This document shows positions 32,670 through 42,237 of a stretch of 64,000 nt of DNA, piece after piece. The notes beneath the pieces were generated by a model. The model ran no database searches, was not told where the DNA came from, and worked only from the letters and a program-made list of their open reading frames with translations. The DNA is from Agromyces sp. H66. GTDB taxonomy: Bacteria > Actinomycetota > Actinomycetes > Actinomycetales > Microbacteriaceae. The position numbers were made by a program, and so were the translations under genes. The first letter of the stretch is position 1; each line of letters starts with the position of its first letter. The DNA lies in assembly GCF_004959775.1 (NCBI RefSeq), contig NZ_SJZG01000006.1:162993-226992 (forward strand), given 5' to 3'.

Positions 32670-33229
32670 CGTCGGCGACGGTGGCATGGCCGCGCAGCGC
32701 GGGCCCGCTCGAGCTCCGGCCGCCGACGCGCGACGACCTCGACCAGGTGCTCGTGTGGCGCAATCACCCCGAGGTCACGCGCTGGCTGCTGCGCACCACC
32801 GTCGACCCCGAGGCGTTCCGCACGGCGTGGCTCGACAGCGTCGACGACCCCGACCAGCACACCGCGGTGGCGCTGCTCGACGGCCTCGTCGTCGGCACCG
32901 GATCGCTGAGCGTACGCGACGGCATCGGCCAGTTCGACGGCGATGCCTGGCGACGGGCGGAGGGCGACCTCGGCTACCTCGTCGATCCCGCGCACGCCGG
33001 CAAGGGGTACGCGACCGACATCGCCCGGGCCATGCTCGACCTCGCCTTCACCGAGCTCGGCCTGCACCGGGTGACCGCCGGGTGCTTCGCCGACAACGTC
33101 GGCTCGTGGCGCGTCATGGAGAAGCTCGGGATGCGGCGGGAGCAGCACGGCGTGCGCGACTCCTGGCACGCCGAGCTCGGTTGGATCGACGGCTTCACCT
33201 ACGGGATCCTCGCCGAGGAGTGGACCTGA
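32666..33229 (+). CDS. GNAT family N-acetyltransferase (RimJ/RimL-like)
   Basis: A 187-aa acetyltransferase. It begins LELRPPTRDDLDQVLVWRNHPEVTRWL, and the acetyl-CoA loop is HAGKGYATDIARAMLDLAF, then LHRVTAGCFADNVGSWRVMEKLGMRREQH. This is the pattern of RimJ-like protein N-terminal or small-molecule acetylases. It is translationally coupled to the ybaK-like gene. A CGGACGTT/AACGTCCG hairpin (33249-33304 region) follows before convergent galK. Confidence 0.86.
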   Translation: MTSATVAWPRSAGPLELRPPTRDDLDQVLVWRNHPEVTRWLLRTTVDPEAFRTAWLDSVDDPDQHTAVALLDGLVVGTGSLSVRDGIGQFDGDAWRRAEGDLGYLVDPAHAGKGYATDIARAMLDLAFTELGLHRVTAGCFADNVGSWRVMEKLGMRREQHGVRDSWHAELGWIDGFTYGILAEEWT

Positions 33230-33331
33230 ACCCTGTTCGCCGAGTGTGAACGTCCGGCGCCGAGTGTTGCCGCCGCAACCGGATCTCTCGAGGCGGACGT
33301 TGACCGTCGGCGGCGCGGCGAGAGAACTGGG

Positions 33332-34485
<1,154 letters not shown>

Positions 34486-34489
<4 letters not shown>

Positions 34490-35610
34490 ACCTCGACTCC
34501 TTCGATGGCGGCGCGCAGTGCGTCGGCCTGCGCCTCGGGGGTGACGTCTCCGATCCATGCTCCCATCGCGGCCTCCGAGCCCGCGAGGTACTTGAGCTTG
34601 TCGGCGGCGCGTCGCGGGCTCGTCAGCTGCAGCATGAGCCGCACGTCGTCGCGGCGCTCGTGCACGGGCGCCTGGTGCCACGCGGCGATGTACGGCGTGG
34701 GCGTGTCGTAGAGCCGGTCGACGCCGCGCAGCAGACGAAGGTAGAGCGAGGCGAGCTCGTCGCGTTCGGCGAGGGTCGTCTCGGCGAAGTCGGGCACGTG
34801 CCGGTGGGGGAGCAGGTGCACCTCGATGGGCCACCGCGCCGCGAACGGCACGAACGCCGTCCAGTGCTCGCCCGCGAGCAGCACGCGCGGACCGCGGCGT
34901 TCGCGTTCGAGGAGGTCGGCCATGAGCGCCGGCCCGTAGGCCTCGACGGCCGCGAGCAGTCGTTCGGTGCGCGGCGTGACGTACGGGTACGCGTAGATCT
35001 GGCCATGCGGATGCGGCAGCGTCACGCCGATCTCACGGCCGCGATTCTCGAACGGGAACACCTCCTCGACGCCGGGCAGGGCGGAGAGGGCGGCGGTGCG
35101 CTGCGCCCACGCCTCGATCACGGTGCGCGCGCGCGAGCGGCTCAGCGTGCCGAAGGAGCCCTCGTGCTCGGGGCTGAAGCACACGACCTCGCATCGGCCC
35201 ACCGAGGGCCGCGCGCGCTCGAGCCCGATGCGGCGGAGCGATGCGAGGGCGTCGGCGCTCGTGGCATCCGTCGCCGCCAACTCCGGACCGAACGACGGCG
35301 AGCGGTTCTCGAACACCGCGACGTCGTAGACGCTCGGGATCTCCGACGGGTTGCCCGGTCGCTGCGGCGCCAGCGGGTCGAGGTCGGCGGGCGGCAGGAA
35401 CACGCGATTCTGCCGGGCGGCGGCGATCGAGATCCACTCGCCGGTGAGGGCGTCCTGGCGCATCTGCGCGGTGGCGGGGCGCGGATCGAGCTCGCGCTCG
35501 TCGAGGGCGCGCTCGGGCGGCAGCGTCGTGTCGGCGTCGTCGAAGTAGATGAGCTCGCGGCCGTCGGCGAGCTTCGCCGGGCGCACGGCGATGCGGGAAT
35601 CGATCTGCAC
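34486..35610 (-). CDS. galT: Galactose-1-phosphate uridylyltransferase
   Basis: A 374-aa HIT-superfamily enzyme with FENRSPSFGPE, EVVCFSPEHEGSF and the catalytic GVTLPHPHGQIYAYPY (nucleophilic His). It exchanges UMP between UDP-glucose and Gal-1-P in the Leloir pathway; galE is not in the window. GTG 35610 is 6 bases from TAGGGT (35617-35622, minus strand), so the message is probably leaderless and its promoter touches the DeoR operator region. Confidence 0.94.
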
Positions 35611-35632
35611 GCGGTCACCCTACGCGACTTTC

Positions 35633-35663
35633 GTTTCGCAAACAACCGAGTTGCGTATTGCAA
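35633..35663. promoter_or_regulatory. Operator region between galT and the DeoR gene
   Basis: Two dyads lie in the 82-bp divergent gap: GTTT-CGC-AAAC (35633-35643) and TTGC-GTATT-GCAA (35651-35663). CGCAA and TTGCG also pair between them. Repeated TTGC/GCAA or TTTCG half-sites are usual for DeoR-type repressors. Confidence 0.55.
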
Positions 35664-35692
35664 AGTCAGCGTGCACGGCGCAGAATTCCCCC

Positions 35693-36550
35693 ATGACGGA
35701 TGCCGCGACGGACGCCCCGATCACGGCGCACGCGCCGCTCGATGCTCCCCGGCGTCGGGAGCTCGCCCTCGCCCTCGTGGCCGAGCGGGGCTTCGTGCGC
35801 GTCGCCGAACTGAGCGCCGCGTTCGGCGTCACGACCGTGACCGCCCGGGCCGACCTCGACGCGCTCGAACGCCGAGGCGAGATCCGGCGCGTGCACGGCG
35901 GCGCGGTCCCCGTCTCGTCGACGCTCGCCGCCGAGCGGCCGGATCGCGAGCCCACCTTCGAGGAGGCGCTCGCGGCGTCCGTCGAACCGAAACGCCGCAT
36001 CGGCGAGCATGCGGCGTCGCTCGTGCGGAGCGGCCAGAGCATCATCCTCGACGTCGGCACGACGACGCTGCAGATCGCCAGGGCGCTGCGCGCCCGCGAC
36101 GACCTCGACGACCTGACGGTGTTCACCAACGGGCTCTCGCTCGCGCTCGAGCTCGAAGACGAGATCCCGCGATTCACCGTGATCGTCACGGGCGGCACGC
36201 TCCGCCCCAAGCAGCACTCGCTCGTGCATCCGCTCGCGGGCTCCATGCTCGACGAGGTGCACGTCGACCTCGCGTTCATCGGCTGCAACGGCGTCGACCC
36301 GGTGCACGGCGTGACGAACGCCAACCTCCCCGAGGCGGCGGTCAAGGCCCTCATGCTTCGGGCGGCCGCGCGCAGCATCGTGGTCGCCGACGGCTCGAAG
36401 CTCGGTGAGGTGCACCTCGGTCGCATCGCGCCCATCGACGCCTTCGACGAACTGGTGACGGATGTCGCGGCGCCGCGCCCGCTCGTCGCCGAGCTCGAGG
36501 TCGCGGGGCTCGCGGTGCACCTCGCGCGAGACCCTAAAGTGGATCCATGA
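35693..36550 (+). CDS. DeoR/GlpR family sugar-responsive repressor
   Basis: A 285-aa regulator. Residues 20-75 are a DeoR winged helix (ELALALVAERGFVRVAELSAAFGVTTVTARADLDALERRGEIRRVHGGA), and residues 95-270 are the sugar-phosphate sensor (ILDVGTTTLQIARAL, LTVFTNGLSLALEL, VIVTGGTLRP, DLAFIGCNGVD, VVADGSKLGEV). Its place between galTK and galM suggests a galactose-pathway sugar phosphate as inducer. The stop overlaps galM by ATGA. Confidence 0.9.
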   Translation: MTDAATDAPITAHAPLDAPRRRELALALVAERGFVRVAELSAAFGVTTVTARADLDALERRGEIRRVHGGAVPVSSTLAAERPDREPTFEEALAASVEPKRRIGEHAASLVRSGQSIILDVGTTTLQIARALRARDDLDDLTVFTNGLSLALELEDEIPRFTVIVTGGTLRPKQHSLVHPLAGSMLDEVHVDLAFIGCNGVDPVHGVTNANLPEAAVKALMLRAAARSIVVADGSKLGEVHLGRIAPIDAFDELVTDVAAPRPLVAELEVAGLAVHLARDPKVDP

Positions 36551-37479
36551 CTCTTCCCACGGGCGAGCAGTTCGTCCTCGAGACATCGACGGCAAGCGGC
36601 GACCTCCGGGCGACGATCACGGCGGTGGCCGCCGGGATCCGCACCCTCACCATCAACGGCATCCAACTCGTGCCGGAGTACCCCGAGGACCAGCCGCAGC
36701 CCATGGGCGCCGGGATCGTGCTCGTGCCGTGGCCGAACCGCATCCGCGACGGCATCTGGACCCACGACGGCGTCGAGGAGCATCTCGCCGTCACCGAGCC
36801 GAGCCGCAACAACGCCATCCACGGACTGCTCCGCTACACCGAGTATCGCCCCGTCGCCCGCGAGCGGGACTCGGTCACCCTCCAGGCCACCATCTACCCG
36901 CAGCTCGGCTACCCCTTCCTGCTCGGCACGGCCGTGCACTACGAGCTCGTCGCCGACGGGCTGAAGGTCACGCACTTCATCGAGAACCTCGGCGCCGACG
37001 CCGCGCCCGTCGCGGTCGGCACCCACCCGTACCTGAAGGTCGGCGGCGTCCCGACCGGCGACCTCACCCTGCGCCTCGACGCGGCGAGCCACATCGAGGT
37101 CGACGATCGGCTGCTGCCGACCGGCGAGGTGCCCGTCGACGGCACCGAGTGGGACTTCCGCGAGGGCCGCCGGGTCGGCGACGTCACGCTCGACGACGCC
37201 TTCGGCGAGGTCGCGAGCCACGACGGCAGGGTCGTGCACACGCTCACCGCGCCCGACGGTCGCAGCGTCTCGATCTGGGCCGACGAGGTGTTCGACTACG
37301 TGCAGGTGTTCACGACGCACGACTTCCCCGGCGAGGACGGCGAGGTGGCCATCGCCGTCGAGCCGATGACGGCGCCCGCCGAGGCGTTCAACTCCGGACG
37401 CGGCCTGCGCTGGCTCGGGCCGGGCGAGGAGTGGCAGCTCTCGTGGGGCATCCGCTTCGAGGGGTTCAGCGCCGACTGA
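36547..37479 (+). CDS. galM: Aldose 1-epimerase (galactose mutarotase family)
   Basis: A 310-aa galactose-mutarotase-like beta-sandwich. The sugar-binding segments are PWPNRIRDGIW, NNAIHGLLRYTEYR, AVGTHPYLKV (catalytic His) and AIAVEPMTAPAEAFNSG (catalytic Glu). It interconverts alpha and beta anomers and so supplies alpha-galactose to GalK. It is coupled to the DeoR gene, but TAAAGT (36535-36540) 6 bases before ATG could give a separate leaderless transcript. Confidence 0.88.
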   Translation: MTLPTGEQFVLETSTASGDLRATITAVAAGIRTLTINGIQLVPEYPEDQPQPMGAGIVLVPWPNRIRDGIWTHDGVEEHLAVTEPSRNNAIHGLLRYTEYRPVARERDSVTLQATIYPQLGYPFLLGTAVHYELVADGLKVTHFIENLGADAAPVAVGTHPYLKVGGVPTGDLTLRLDAASHIEVDDRLLPTGEVPVDGTEWDFREGRRVGDVTLDDAFGEVASHDGRVVHTLTAPDGRSVSIWADEVFDYVQVFTTHDFPGEDGEVAIAVEPMTAPAEAFNSGRGLRWLGPGEEWQLSWGIRFEGFSAD

Positions 37480-37491
37480 GCGTCGGCCGCG

Positions 37492-38667
37492 TCAGCGAAC
37501 GCACGAGCCCGAGTCCACGGGCTCGTCGAGCTGCGGCGCGTCGGCCGCGAGCGGCGCCAGCGCCGTGATCGGGACGGCGTAGCCGACGTTCGCGACCGAG
37601 TCCGATTTCGCGAACACGACACCCCCGACGTCGCCGTCGCCGGTGAGCACCGGCCCGCCGGAGTTGCCGTGGTCGACGTCGGCCGCCAAGGTCACGATGT
37701 CGCGCGTCGAGGTGCGCCCGGACTCCTGGATCGTGATCGGCCCGATCGACATGATCCGCGCCGGCCGCAACTCGAGCGGCCCGCCGAAGGGGTACCCGGC
37801 CACGGCCACGTCGGCGCCGGCGGGCGCCTCGGCGATCGCGAGAGGCGGTGTCGCGAGGCCGTTCACCGCGATGAGCGCGAGATCGTTCTCGGGGTCGAAG
37901 GCCACGACCCGACCAGCGACGGCGGGCTGTCCGGGCGCCTCGACGATCGGCTCGGTGACGCCGGCGACGACATGCGCGTTCGTCACGATCCGGTCCTCGG
38001 CCACCACGAACCCACTGCCCGACATGTTGCTGCCGCACTGGTACGCCGTGCCCGTGATCCGGACGACGGATGCCGCGGCACGCGCGAGCTCGCCGTCGCC
38101 GACGCCGCCCGTGGGCAGCTGGGGAGCCTGCGCCGGGGGGTCCAGCACCTCCACGAGCCATGGGATCGCGCCCCCGAAGGTGGCCGTGCGGAGCTCGGCG
38201 AGGAGGCTGCGTGCGGGCGCCGGCGTGACCCGGTCGAGCGTGGACAGCACGCGTGAGCCCGCGACCGCGGGGGAGAGCACCGGCACGCCCATCGCCGAGA
38301 TGCCCGAGCCCACGAGCGCCACCACGAACGCCGTGACGATGAGGTTGCCGATCGCGCCGAGCACCCGATCGAGGATCCCGAGCTTCACGGCGCGCGCGCC
38401 ATGCCGGAGCGCCCGACCCACGACGGCGCCGAGCCATGCGCCCAGCGAGAGCAGCACGAGCGCGCTGAGGATCGCGGCGGGCGCGCGCCACTGGGGCAGC
38501 GGGACGAGGGTCGACACCCAGGGCATGGCGAAATACGCGGCGATGCCGCCGAGCACGAGTCCGACGAGTCCGGCGGCCGTGCGGAGCAGCCCGGACCGAT
38601 AGCCGATCACGGCCGAGGCGATGAAGACGACGACCAGGAGGAGGTCGAGCAGCAGGCTCCAGCTCAT
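37492..38667 (-). CDS. MarP-like membrane serine protease (CvpA + trypsin fold)
   Basis: A 391-aa protein. Residues 1-160 hold four membrane helices of the CvpA type (LLLVVVFIASAVIGYRSGLLRTAAGLVGLVLGGIAAYF). Residues 195-385 form an extracytoplasmic chymotrypsin-like protease: His in RIVTNAHVVAG, Asp in DPENDLALIAV, Ser in VDHGNSGGPVLTG; two Cys (CGSNMSG and the last-but-one residue) may form the redox-controlled disulfide known from mycobacterial MarP (397 aa). MarP protects against acid and oxidative stress. ATG 38667 has GGAGG upstream. Only 12 bases separate it from convergent galM. Confidence 0.85.
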   Translation of the reverse strand: MSWSLLLDLLLVVVFIASAVIGYRSGLLRTAAGLVGLVLGGIAAYFAMPWVSTLVPLPQWRAPAAILSALVLLSLGAWLGAVVGRALRHGARAVKLGILDRVLGAIGNLIVTAFVVALVGSGISAMGVPVLSPAVAGSRVLSTLDRVTPAPARSLLAELRTATFGGAIPWLVEVLDPPAQAPQLPTGGVGDGELARAAASVVRITGTAYQCGSNMSGSGFVVAEDRIVTNAHVVAGVTEPIVEAPGQPAVAGRVVAFDPENDLALIAVNGLATPPLAIAEAPAGADVAVAGYPFGGPLELRPARIMSIGPITIQESGRTSTRDIVTLAADVDHGNSGGPVLTGDGDVGGVVFAKSDSVANVGYAVPITALAPLAADAPQLDEPVDSGSCVR

Positions 38668-38911
38668 CGGGCGCCTCCGTTCGTCGCGGTGGAGTCGAGC
38701 GCGCGGAATGCGCGGGACTCCAGCCTGCGGCATCCGGCTCGGAGACCGCTGAAGGCGCGCACGATGCACGCAACCCACGACGGGACCCCGCACGAGCCCG
38801 CGACCCGTCGTCGATCATGTACAACGGGGCGTGCACCCCGCCGGCGGTCGGTTAGCCTCTGAGGGGCCCGGCGCAGGCCGTCGGCCACGACCACACGACG
38901 AGGAGTGACGG

Positions 38912-39961
38912 ATGCGCGTCGGCATGTTCCTGAACTACGCGGGCGGATTCCGCGAGGCGGCCGACGAGGTGGCCGAACTCGAACAGGCGGGGGTCGACCT
39001 CGTCGCCGTGCCCGAGGCGTACTCGTTCGACGCCGTGAGCCAGCTCGGGTTCCTCGCGGCGCGCACCACGCAGATGACGCTCATGAGCGGCATCCTGCAG
39101 CTCTACACGCGCACGCCCACGCTCACGGCGATGACCGCCGCCGGCCTCGATTACGTGTCCGACGGCCGGTTCGAGCTCGGGATCGGGGCATCCGGCCCGC
39201 AGGTCATCGAAGGGTTCCACGGCGTGCGCTACGACGCGCCGCTCGGGCGAACGCGCGAGATCGTCGAGATCTGCCGCTCGGTGTGGCGGCGAGAGCCCGT
39301 GGTGCACGATGGGCGCAACTACCGCATCCCGCTGCCCGAGGGCGAGGGCACCGGGCTCGGCAAGCCGCTGAAGCTCATCAACCACCCGGTGCGCGACCGC
39401 ATCCCGGTCACCATCGCGTCGCTCGGCCCGAAGTCGGTGGAGCAGACCGCCGAGATCGCCGACGGCTGGCTGCCCATGTTCTTCCACCCCGAGCGTGCGG
39501 GCGAGACGTGGGGCGCCGCGCTCGCGGCCGGATCCGCGAAGCGCGACCCCGCACTCGCGCCGCTCGACGTGTTCGCGAGCCCGGCACTCGCCATCACGGA
39601 TCGGGCGGATGCCGCGGCGGCGGCGATCGCCGCGGTGAAGCCGCAGCTCGCCCTCTACATCGGCGGCATGGGTGCTCGCGGCAAGAACTTCTACAACGAC
39701 CTGGTCGCCGGGTACGGCTTCGAGGACGAGGCGGCCCGGATCCAGGACCTCTACCTCGACGGACGCAGGGATGAGGCCGTCGCGGCGGTGCCCGACGAGC
39801 TCGTCCGCGCGATCTCCCTCATCGGACCTGCGTCCCACGTGGCCGAGCGCGTGCACGCCTTCCGCGAGGCCGGGGTGACGACCCTCGCGGTGACCCCGCT
39901 CGCCCGCACCTCGGCGGAGCGGCTCGCCCTCATGTCGGGATTCAGGGCGCTCGTCGGCTGA
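38912..39961 (+). CDS. LLM class F420-dependent oxidoreductase
   Basis: A 349-aa luciferase-like TIM-barrel oxidoreductase: MRVGMFLNYAGGF, LVAVPEAYSFDAVSQLGFLAARTTQMTLMSGIL, and the glycine loop RFELGIGASGPQVIEGFHG, plus IPVTIASLGPKSVEQTAEIADGWLPMFFHPE. Relatives (methylenetetrahydromethanopterin reductase-like) use F420H2; substrate unknown. GAGGAG lies before the ATG, and TAGCCT (38853-38858) is a -10 candidate. It is followed by a run of tandem repeats. Confidence 0.85.
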   Translation: MRVGMFLNYAGGFREAADEVAELEQAGVDLVAVPEAYSFDAVSQLGFLAARTTQMTLMSGILQLYTRTPTLTAMTAAGLDYVSDGRFELGIGASGPQVIEGFHGVRYDAPLGRTREIVEICRSVWRREPVVHDGRNYRIPLPEGEGTGLGKPLKLINHPVRDRIPVTIASLGPKSVEQTAEIADGWLPMFFHPERAGETWGAALAAGSAKRDPALAPLDVFASPALAITDRADAAAAAIAAVKPQLALYIGGMGARGKNFYNDLVAGYGFEDEAARIQDLYLDGRRDEAVAAVPDELVRAISLIGPASHVAERVHAFREAGVTTLAVTPLARTSAERLALMSGFRALVG

Positions 39962-39980
39962 GATCGCCTGCGGGTGCCGC

Positions 39981-40059
39981 CGCGCCGGCGACGCACCCGC
40001 CGCGCCGGCGACGCACCCGTGCTCCCCAGAACGGGTGCCACTGCTCCCCAGAACGGGTG
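39981..40059. repeat. Two adjacent tandem repeats with terminator potential
   Basis: A 20-nt unit is duplicated exactly (39981-40000, 40001-40020 except the last base), directly followed by an 18-nt unit TGCTCCCCAGAACGGGTG at 40020-40037 and 40042-40059. CACCCGT (40014-40020) pairs with ACGGGTG (40031-40037) to give a hairpin after the LLM gene. Confidence 0.7.
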
Positions 40060-40147
40060 TGAACACTGGCGTGTGCCGGATTCGGGGGTTACGGTGAACT
40101 CACCTGCACGACGTGGTGCAGGAAGGGGAACCTGGGGAGGAGCCGCC

Positions 40148-40252
40148 ATGGCGGGCACGTTCGAGTTCCAGACGGCAGCGAGGCGTCGGCGCGGGCCCGG
40201 TCCCATGACGCGCGACGATCGTGCCGTGATGTCCGAGATCTCGGACGAATAG
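40148..40252 (+). CDS. Small 34-aa basic protein, unknown function
   Basis: ATG 40148 has an excellent ribosome site (GGGGAGGAG, 7-base gap), and TACGGT at 40091-40096 is a possible -10. The peptide starts MAGTFEFQTAARRRRGPG and ends VMSEISDE: a basic middle with an acidic tail. I do not recognise it. A CTGCAC/GTGCAG dyad lies in its leader. The strong translation signals make it more than a random frame. Confidence 0.45.
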   Translation: MAGTFEFQTAARRRRGPGPMTRDDRAVMSEISDE

Positions 40253-40542
40253 CTCGAACGCCCGCCGGGCGGTGCCCGGATGCGTGCTCGGCGCGCGACG
40301 TCGGCATGTCGTGCAGCGTGATGGCCGACGTGGCTCCCGTGCATGGGGGTGGACCGGCGCCGGTCGACGCGTCCTGGGAAGCGCGTGGTCGTCTGCGCTG
40401 CGTCGGCCGGCCCGGCCCGCCTCGTCGGGCCCGTGCGGACCCGATGGGTTCCGTTCTACGTCGCGCCGTGGACGGGCGACAGGGCTTGACAACACCGGCG
40501 ATGGCGTGCATGCGTGCTCGTACGCCGGTGCGACATGGTGAG

Positions 40543-40869
40543 TGCCCCCACAGGGACTCGAACCCTGGACCCACGGATTAACCTGCTGCACTGGGTTTCC
40601 CCAGCCACCGTCGAGCGGCTTGCAGTCTGGACTATATCTTCACCTTCGGAGCCGGCTCCGGTCAGGTGCGCCGCGTGTAGTCTCTGAGGTTCCCTCACGG
40701 TTACCTGCTGATTGCCCAATCCCTCGGATTGTCACTGCCCAGGAGGGCGAGTACCTCGGGCTCTCAGGGTGTTCCAGCATATAGCGGCGGTCATCCAACG
40801 CATTTCGGCGCTGGCGCTCCATTTTTCTGTTTTGAAGTCCGTTGCTCTAACCAACTGAGCTATAGGGGC
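40543..40869 (-). tRNA. tRNA-Lys(TTT) interrupted by a group I intron
   Basis: Read on the minus strand. The 5' exon (40869-40835, 35 nt) begins GCCCCTA-TA-GCTC with D-loop AGTTGGTTA and runs to U34; the 3' exon (40581-40543, 39 nt) resumes TTAA-TCCGT and ends in T arm CAGGG/CCCTG, acceptor TGGGGGC and discriminator A. All stems pair: acceptor GCCCCTA/TGGGGGC, anticodon arm ACGGA/TCCGT. Joined loop is CTTTTAA, anticodon UUU. The variable loop has 5 nt, which excludes leucine or serine. CCA is not encoded. Confidence 0.85.
40582..40834 (-). ncRNA. Group I self-splicing intron in tRNA-Lys
   Basis: 253 nt, inserted between U34 and U35. Hallmarks on the minus strand: last exon base is U and last intron base is G; the Q-like element AATCAGCAGGTAACC (40699-40713); the R-like element CTCAGAGACTACACG (40674-40688); the S-like element AAGATATAGTCC (40629-40640), complementary to part of R as P7 demands. 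GAG in the TGGAGCGCC segment near the 5' end can pair with exon CUU to form P1, like the cyanobacterial tRNA-Leu (IC3) introns. There is no endonuclease reading frame inside. Confidence 0.82.
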
Positions 40870-40991
40870 ATCGCCAGCCTAACAGCCTCCCGTTCATCAG
40901 TTCTGCGAGACCGCGGCCGGCGGCGGCTCCGCCGCGGCTCCGTGTCCGTGGCCGGTCCTACGCTGCTGCCACACCGATTCCGAGGAGGAAC

Positions 40992-41459
40992 GTGAAGATC
41001 TGCTCCACGTGCAGGCAGACGCTCGAACGGTCGCACTTCAATGTGCGCACGGCCTCGCCGGATGGGCTGCAATCGGTCTGTCGCACCTGCAATGCGGCGA
41101 GGGCGAGGCGGTACTACGCCGAGAACCTCGAGAAGCATCGCAGGGCGGTCGCGGCTCGAGTGGCGAAGACACGGGCGGCGCACCTCGATCGGATCGGCGA
41201 GTACCTGCTCGGCCACCCGTGCGTCGATTGCGGCGAGACCGACATCCGCGTGCTCGACTTCGACCATCGCGACGGTGCCGAGAAGGATGCGGAGGTGATG
41301 CGCCTCGCGAAGGCGGCCTATTCGTGGCAACGCGTCATGGCGGAGATCGCGAAGTGCGATGTCCGCTGCCGCAACTGCCACGCGAAGGTCACCTACGAAC
41401 GCATGGGGGCGAACTGGCGGTCCGCGCTCGTGCTTCGCGCGGGCATCAACGCCGGCTGA
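40992..41459 (+). CDS. HNH-type nuclease-like zinc protein
   Basis: A 155-aa protein. A first CxxC pair lies in CSTCRQTLERSHF and CRTCNAARARRYY (residues 4-35), then a basic helix, then an HNH-like core: CVDCGETDIRVLDFDHRDG at about 75-94 and KCDVRCRNCHAKVTYERMG at about 120-140 (two CxxC zinc pairs, catalytic DH, Asn/His end). This suggests DNA cleavage, though small phage/actinobacterial homologues are poorly studied. GTG 40992 follows GAGGAGGAA; TACGCT (40959-40964) is a -10. It points away from the intron-bearing tRNA, 122 bases off. Confidence 0.7.
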   Translation: MKICSTCRQTLERSHFNVRTASPDGLQSVCRTCNAARARRYYAENLEKHRRAVAARVAKTRAAHLDRIGEYLLGHPCVDCGETDIRVLDFDHRDGAEKDAEVMRLAKAAYSWQRVMAEIAKCDVRCRNCHAKVTYERMGANWRSALVLRAGINAG

Positions 41460-41571
41460 TCGCGTTGGTCGGTGACGACCGGTCGGTGACGACCGGTCGG
41501 TGACGACCGCCGAGACCATCCCCGTCGCCATGCTCCGGCTCTGTCCAGCGACGGGGAGTACCCTTGCGGCG

Positions 41572-42210
41572 ATGGCTTCAGACTTCCACCGACCCACGCG
41601 GTTCCCGCCGGGCATGTTCGAGGGCTTCCTCGGCGCCGAGGATCCCGCTCACGTCAGCCGCGTCGCCCACGACACCGCCGCGGCCCTGTTGTCGCGCGTG
41701 CGTTCGGATCCCGATCCCGCGGTCGTCGCGCGTCTGGTGACGTTCACCGACGAGCACGGCATCGACGCGATCGCCGAACTGTGGTCGCAGGCCTCTCCGA
41801 AGAGCCTGCCGGGTGCGCTGTGGCGCGTGTACCTGCTGCGAACGCTCATCCGGCAGGATCCCCTCGGCGTGAGCCTCGCCTTCCAGCGCGGCACCGAGGT
41901 GTCGCACACCATCGACCAGGTCGTGGCCGGTGCCCCCATCCCGGCAGGCCCCACCGAGGTGCGGGAGCTCGCCGACCAGATCCTCCGGGGGCTCTTCGGT
42001 GGGGACTTCGCCGTGGCCCTCGAACGCGCGGCCGCGTTCGCACGGGTCGTGGCGGCCGGCTTCGCGAGCCTCGCCGACGACGCGGATGCTTCGGACGCCG
42101 CGCACCCCGACCGATCGGGCCTCCTCACGCAGCGCGCGCTCCGGCTCACGCAACTGGCCGACGAGTTCGCCGCCTGCGCGAGGCTCTGGCGCCGCGACTC
42201 GCTCGACTGA
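41572..42210 (+). CDS. Conserved actinobacterial protein of unknown function
   Basis: A 212-aa soluble, mostly helical, acidic protein that starts MASDFHRPTRFPPGMFEGFLGAEDPAHVSRVAHDTAAALL. I recall close relatives in Microbacteriaceae labelled hypothetical or, wrongly, RNA polymerase subunit; I see no catalytic motif. TACCCT (41559-41564) lies 7 bases before ATG 41572, which supports that start and a leaderless message. Confidence 0.65.
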   Translation: MASDFHRPTRFPPGMFEGFLGAEDPAHVSRVAHDTAAALLSRVRSDPDPAVVARLVTFTDEHGIDAIAELWSQASPKSLPGALWRVYLLRTLIRQDPLGVSLAFQRGTEVSHTIDQVVAGAPIPAGPTEVRELADQILRGLFGGDFAVALERAAAFARVVAAGFASLADDADASDAAHPDRSGLLTQRALRLTQLADEFAACARLWRRDSLD

Positions 42211-42237
42211 GCCGGCCGGGCCACCGCCGCGATCCGA

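Noticed and set aside
40089-40822. Open frames that cross the tRNA/intron region on both strands
   Set aside because: They conflict with a well-supported structured RNA and encode Arg/Ser/Pro-rich chance peptides.
40543-40869. tRNA-Leu(UAA) with intron, the classical bacterial case
   Set aside because: The variable loop has only 5 nt and the joined loop gives UUU, so lysine fits and leucine does not.
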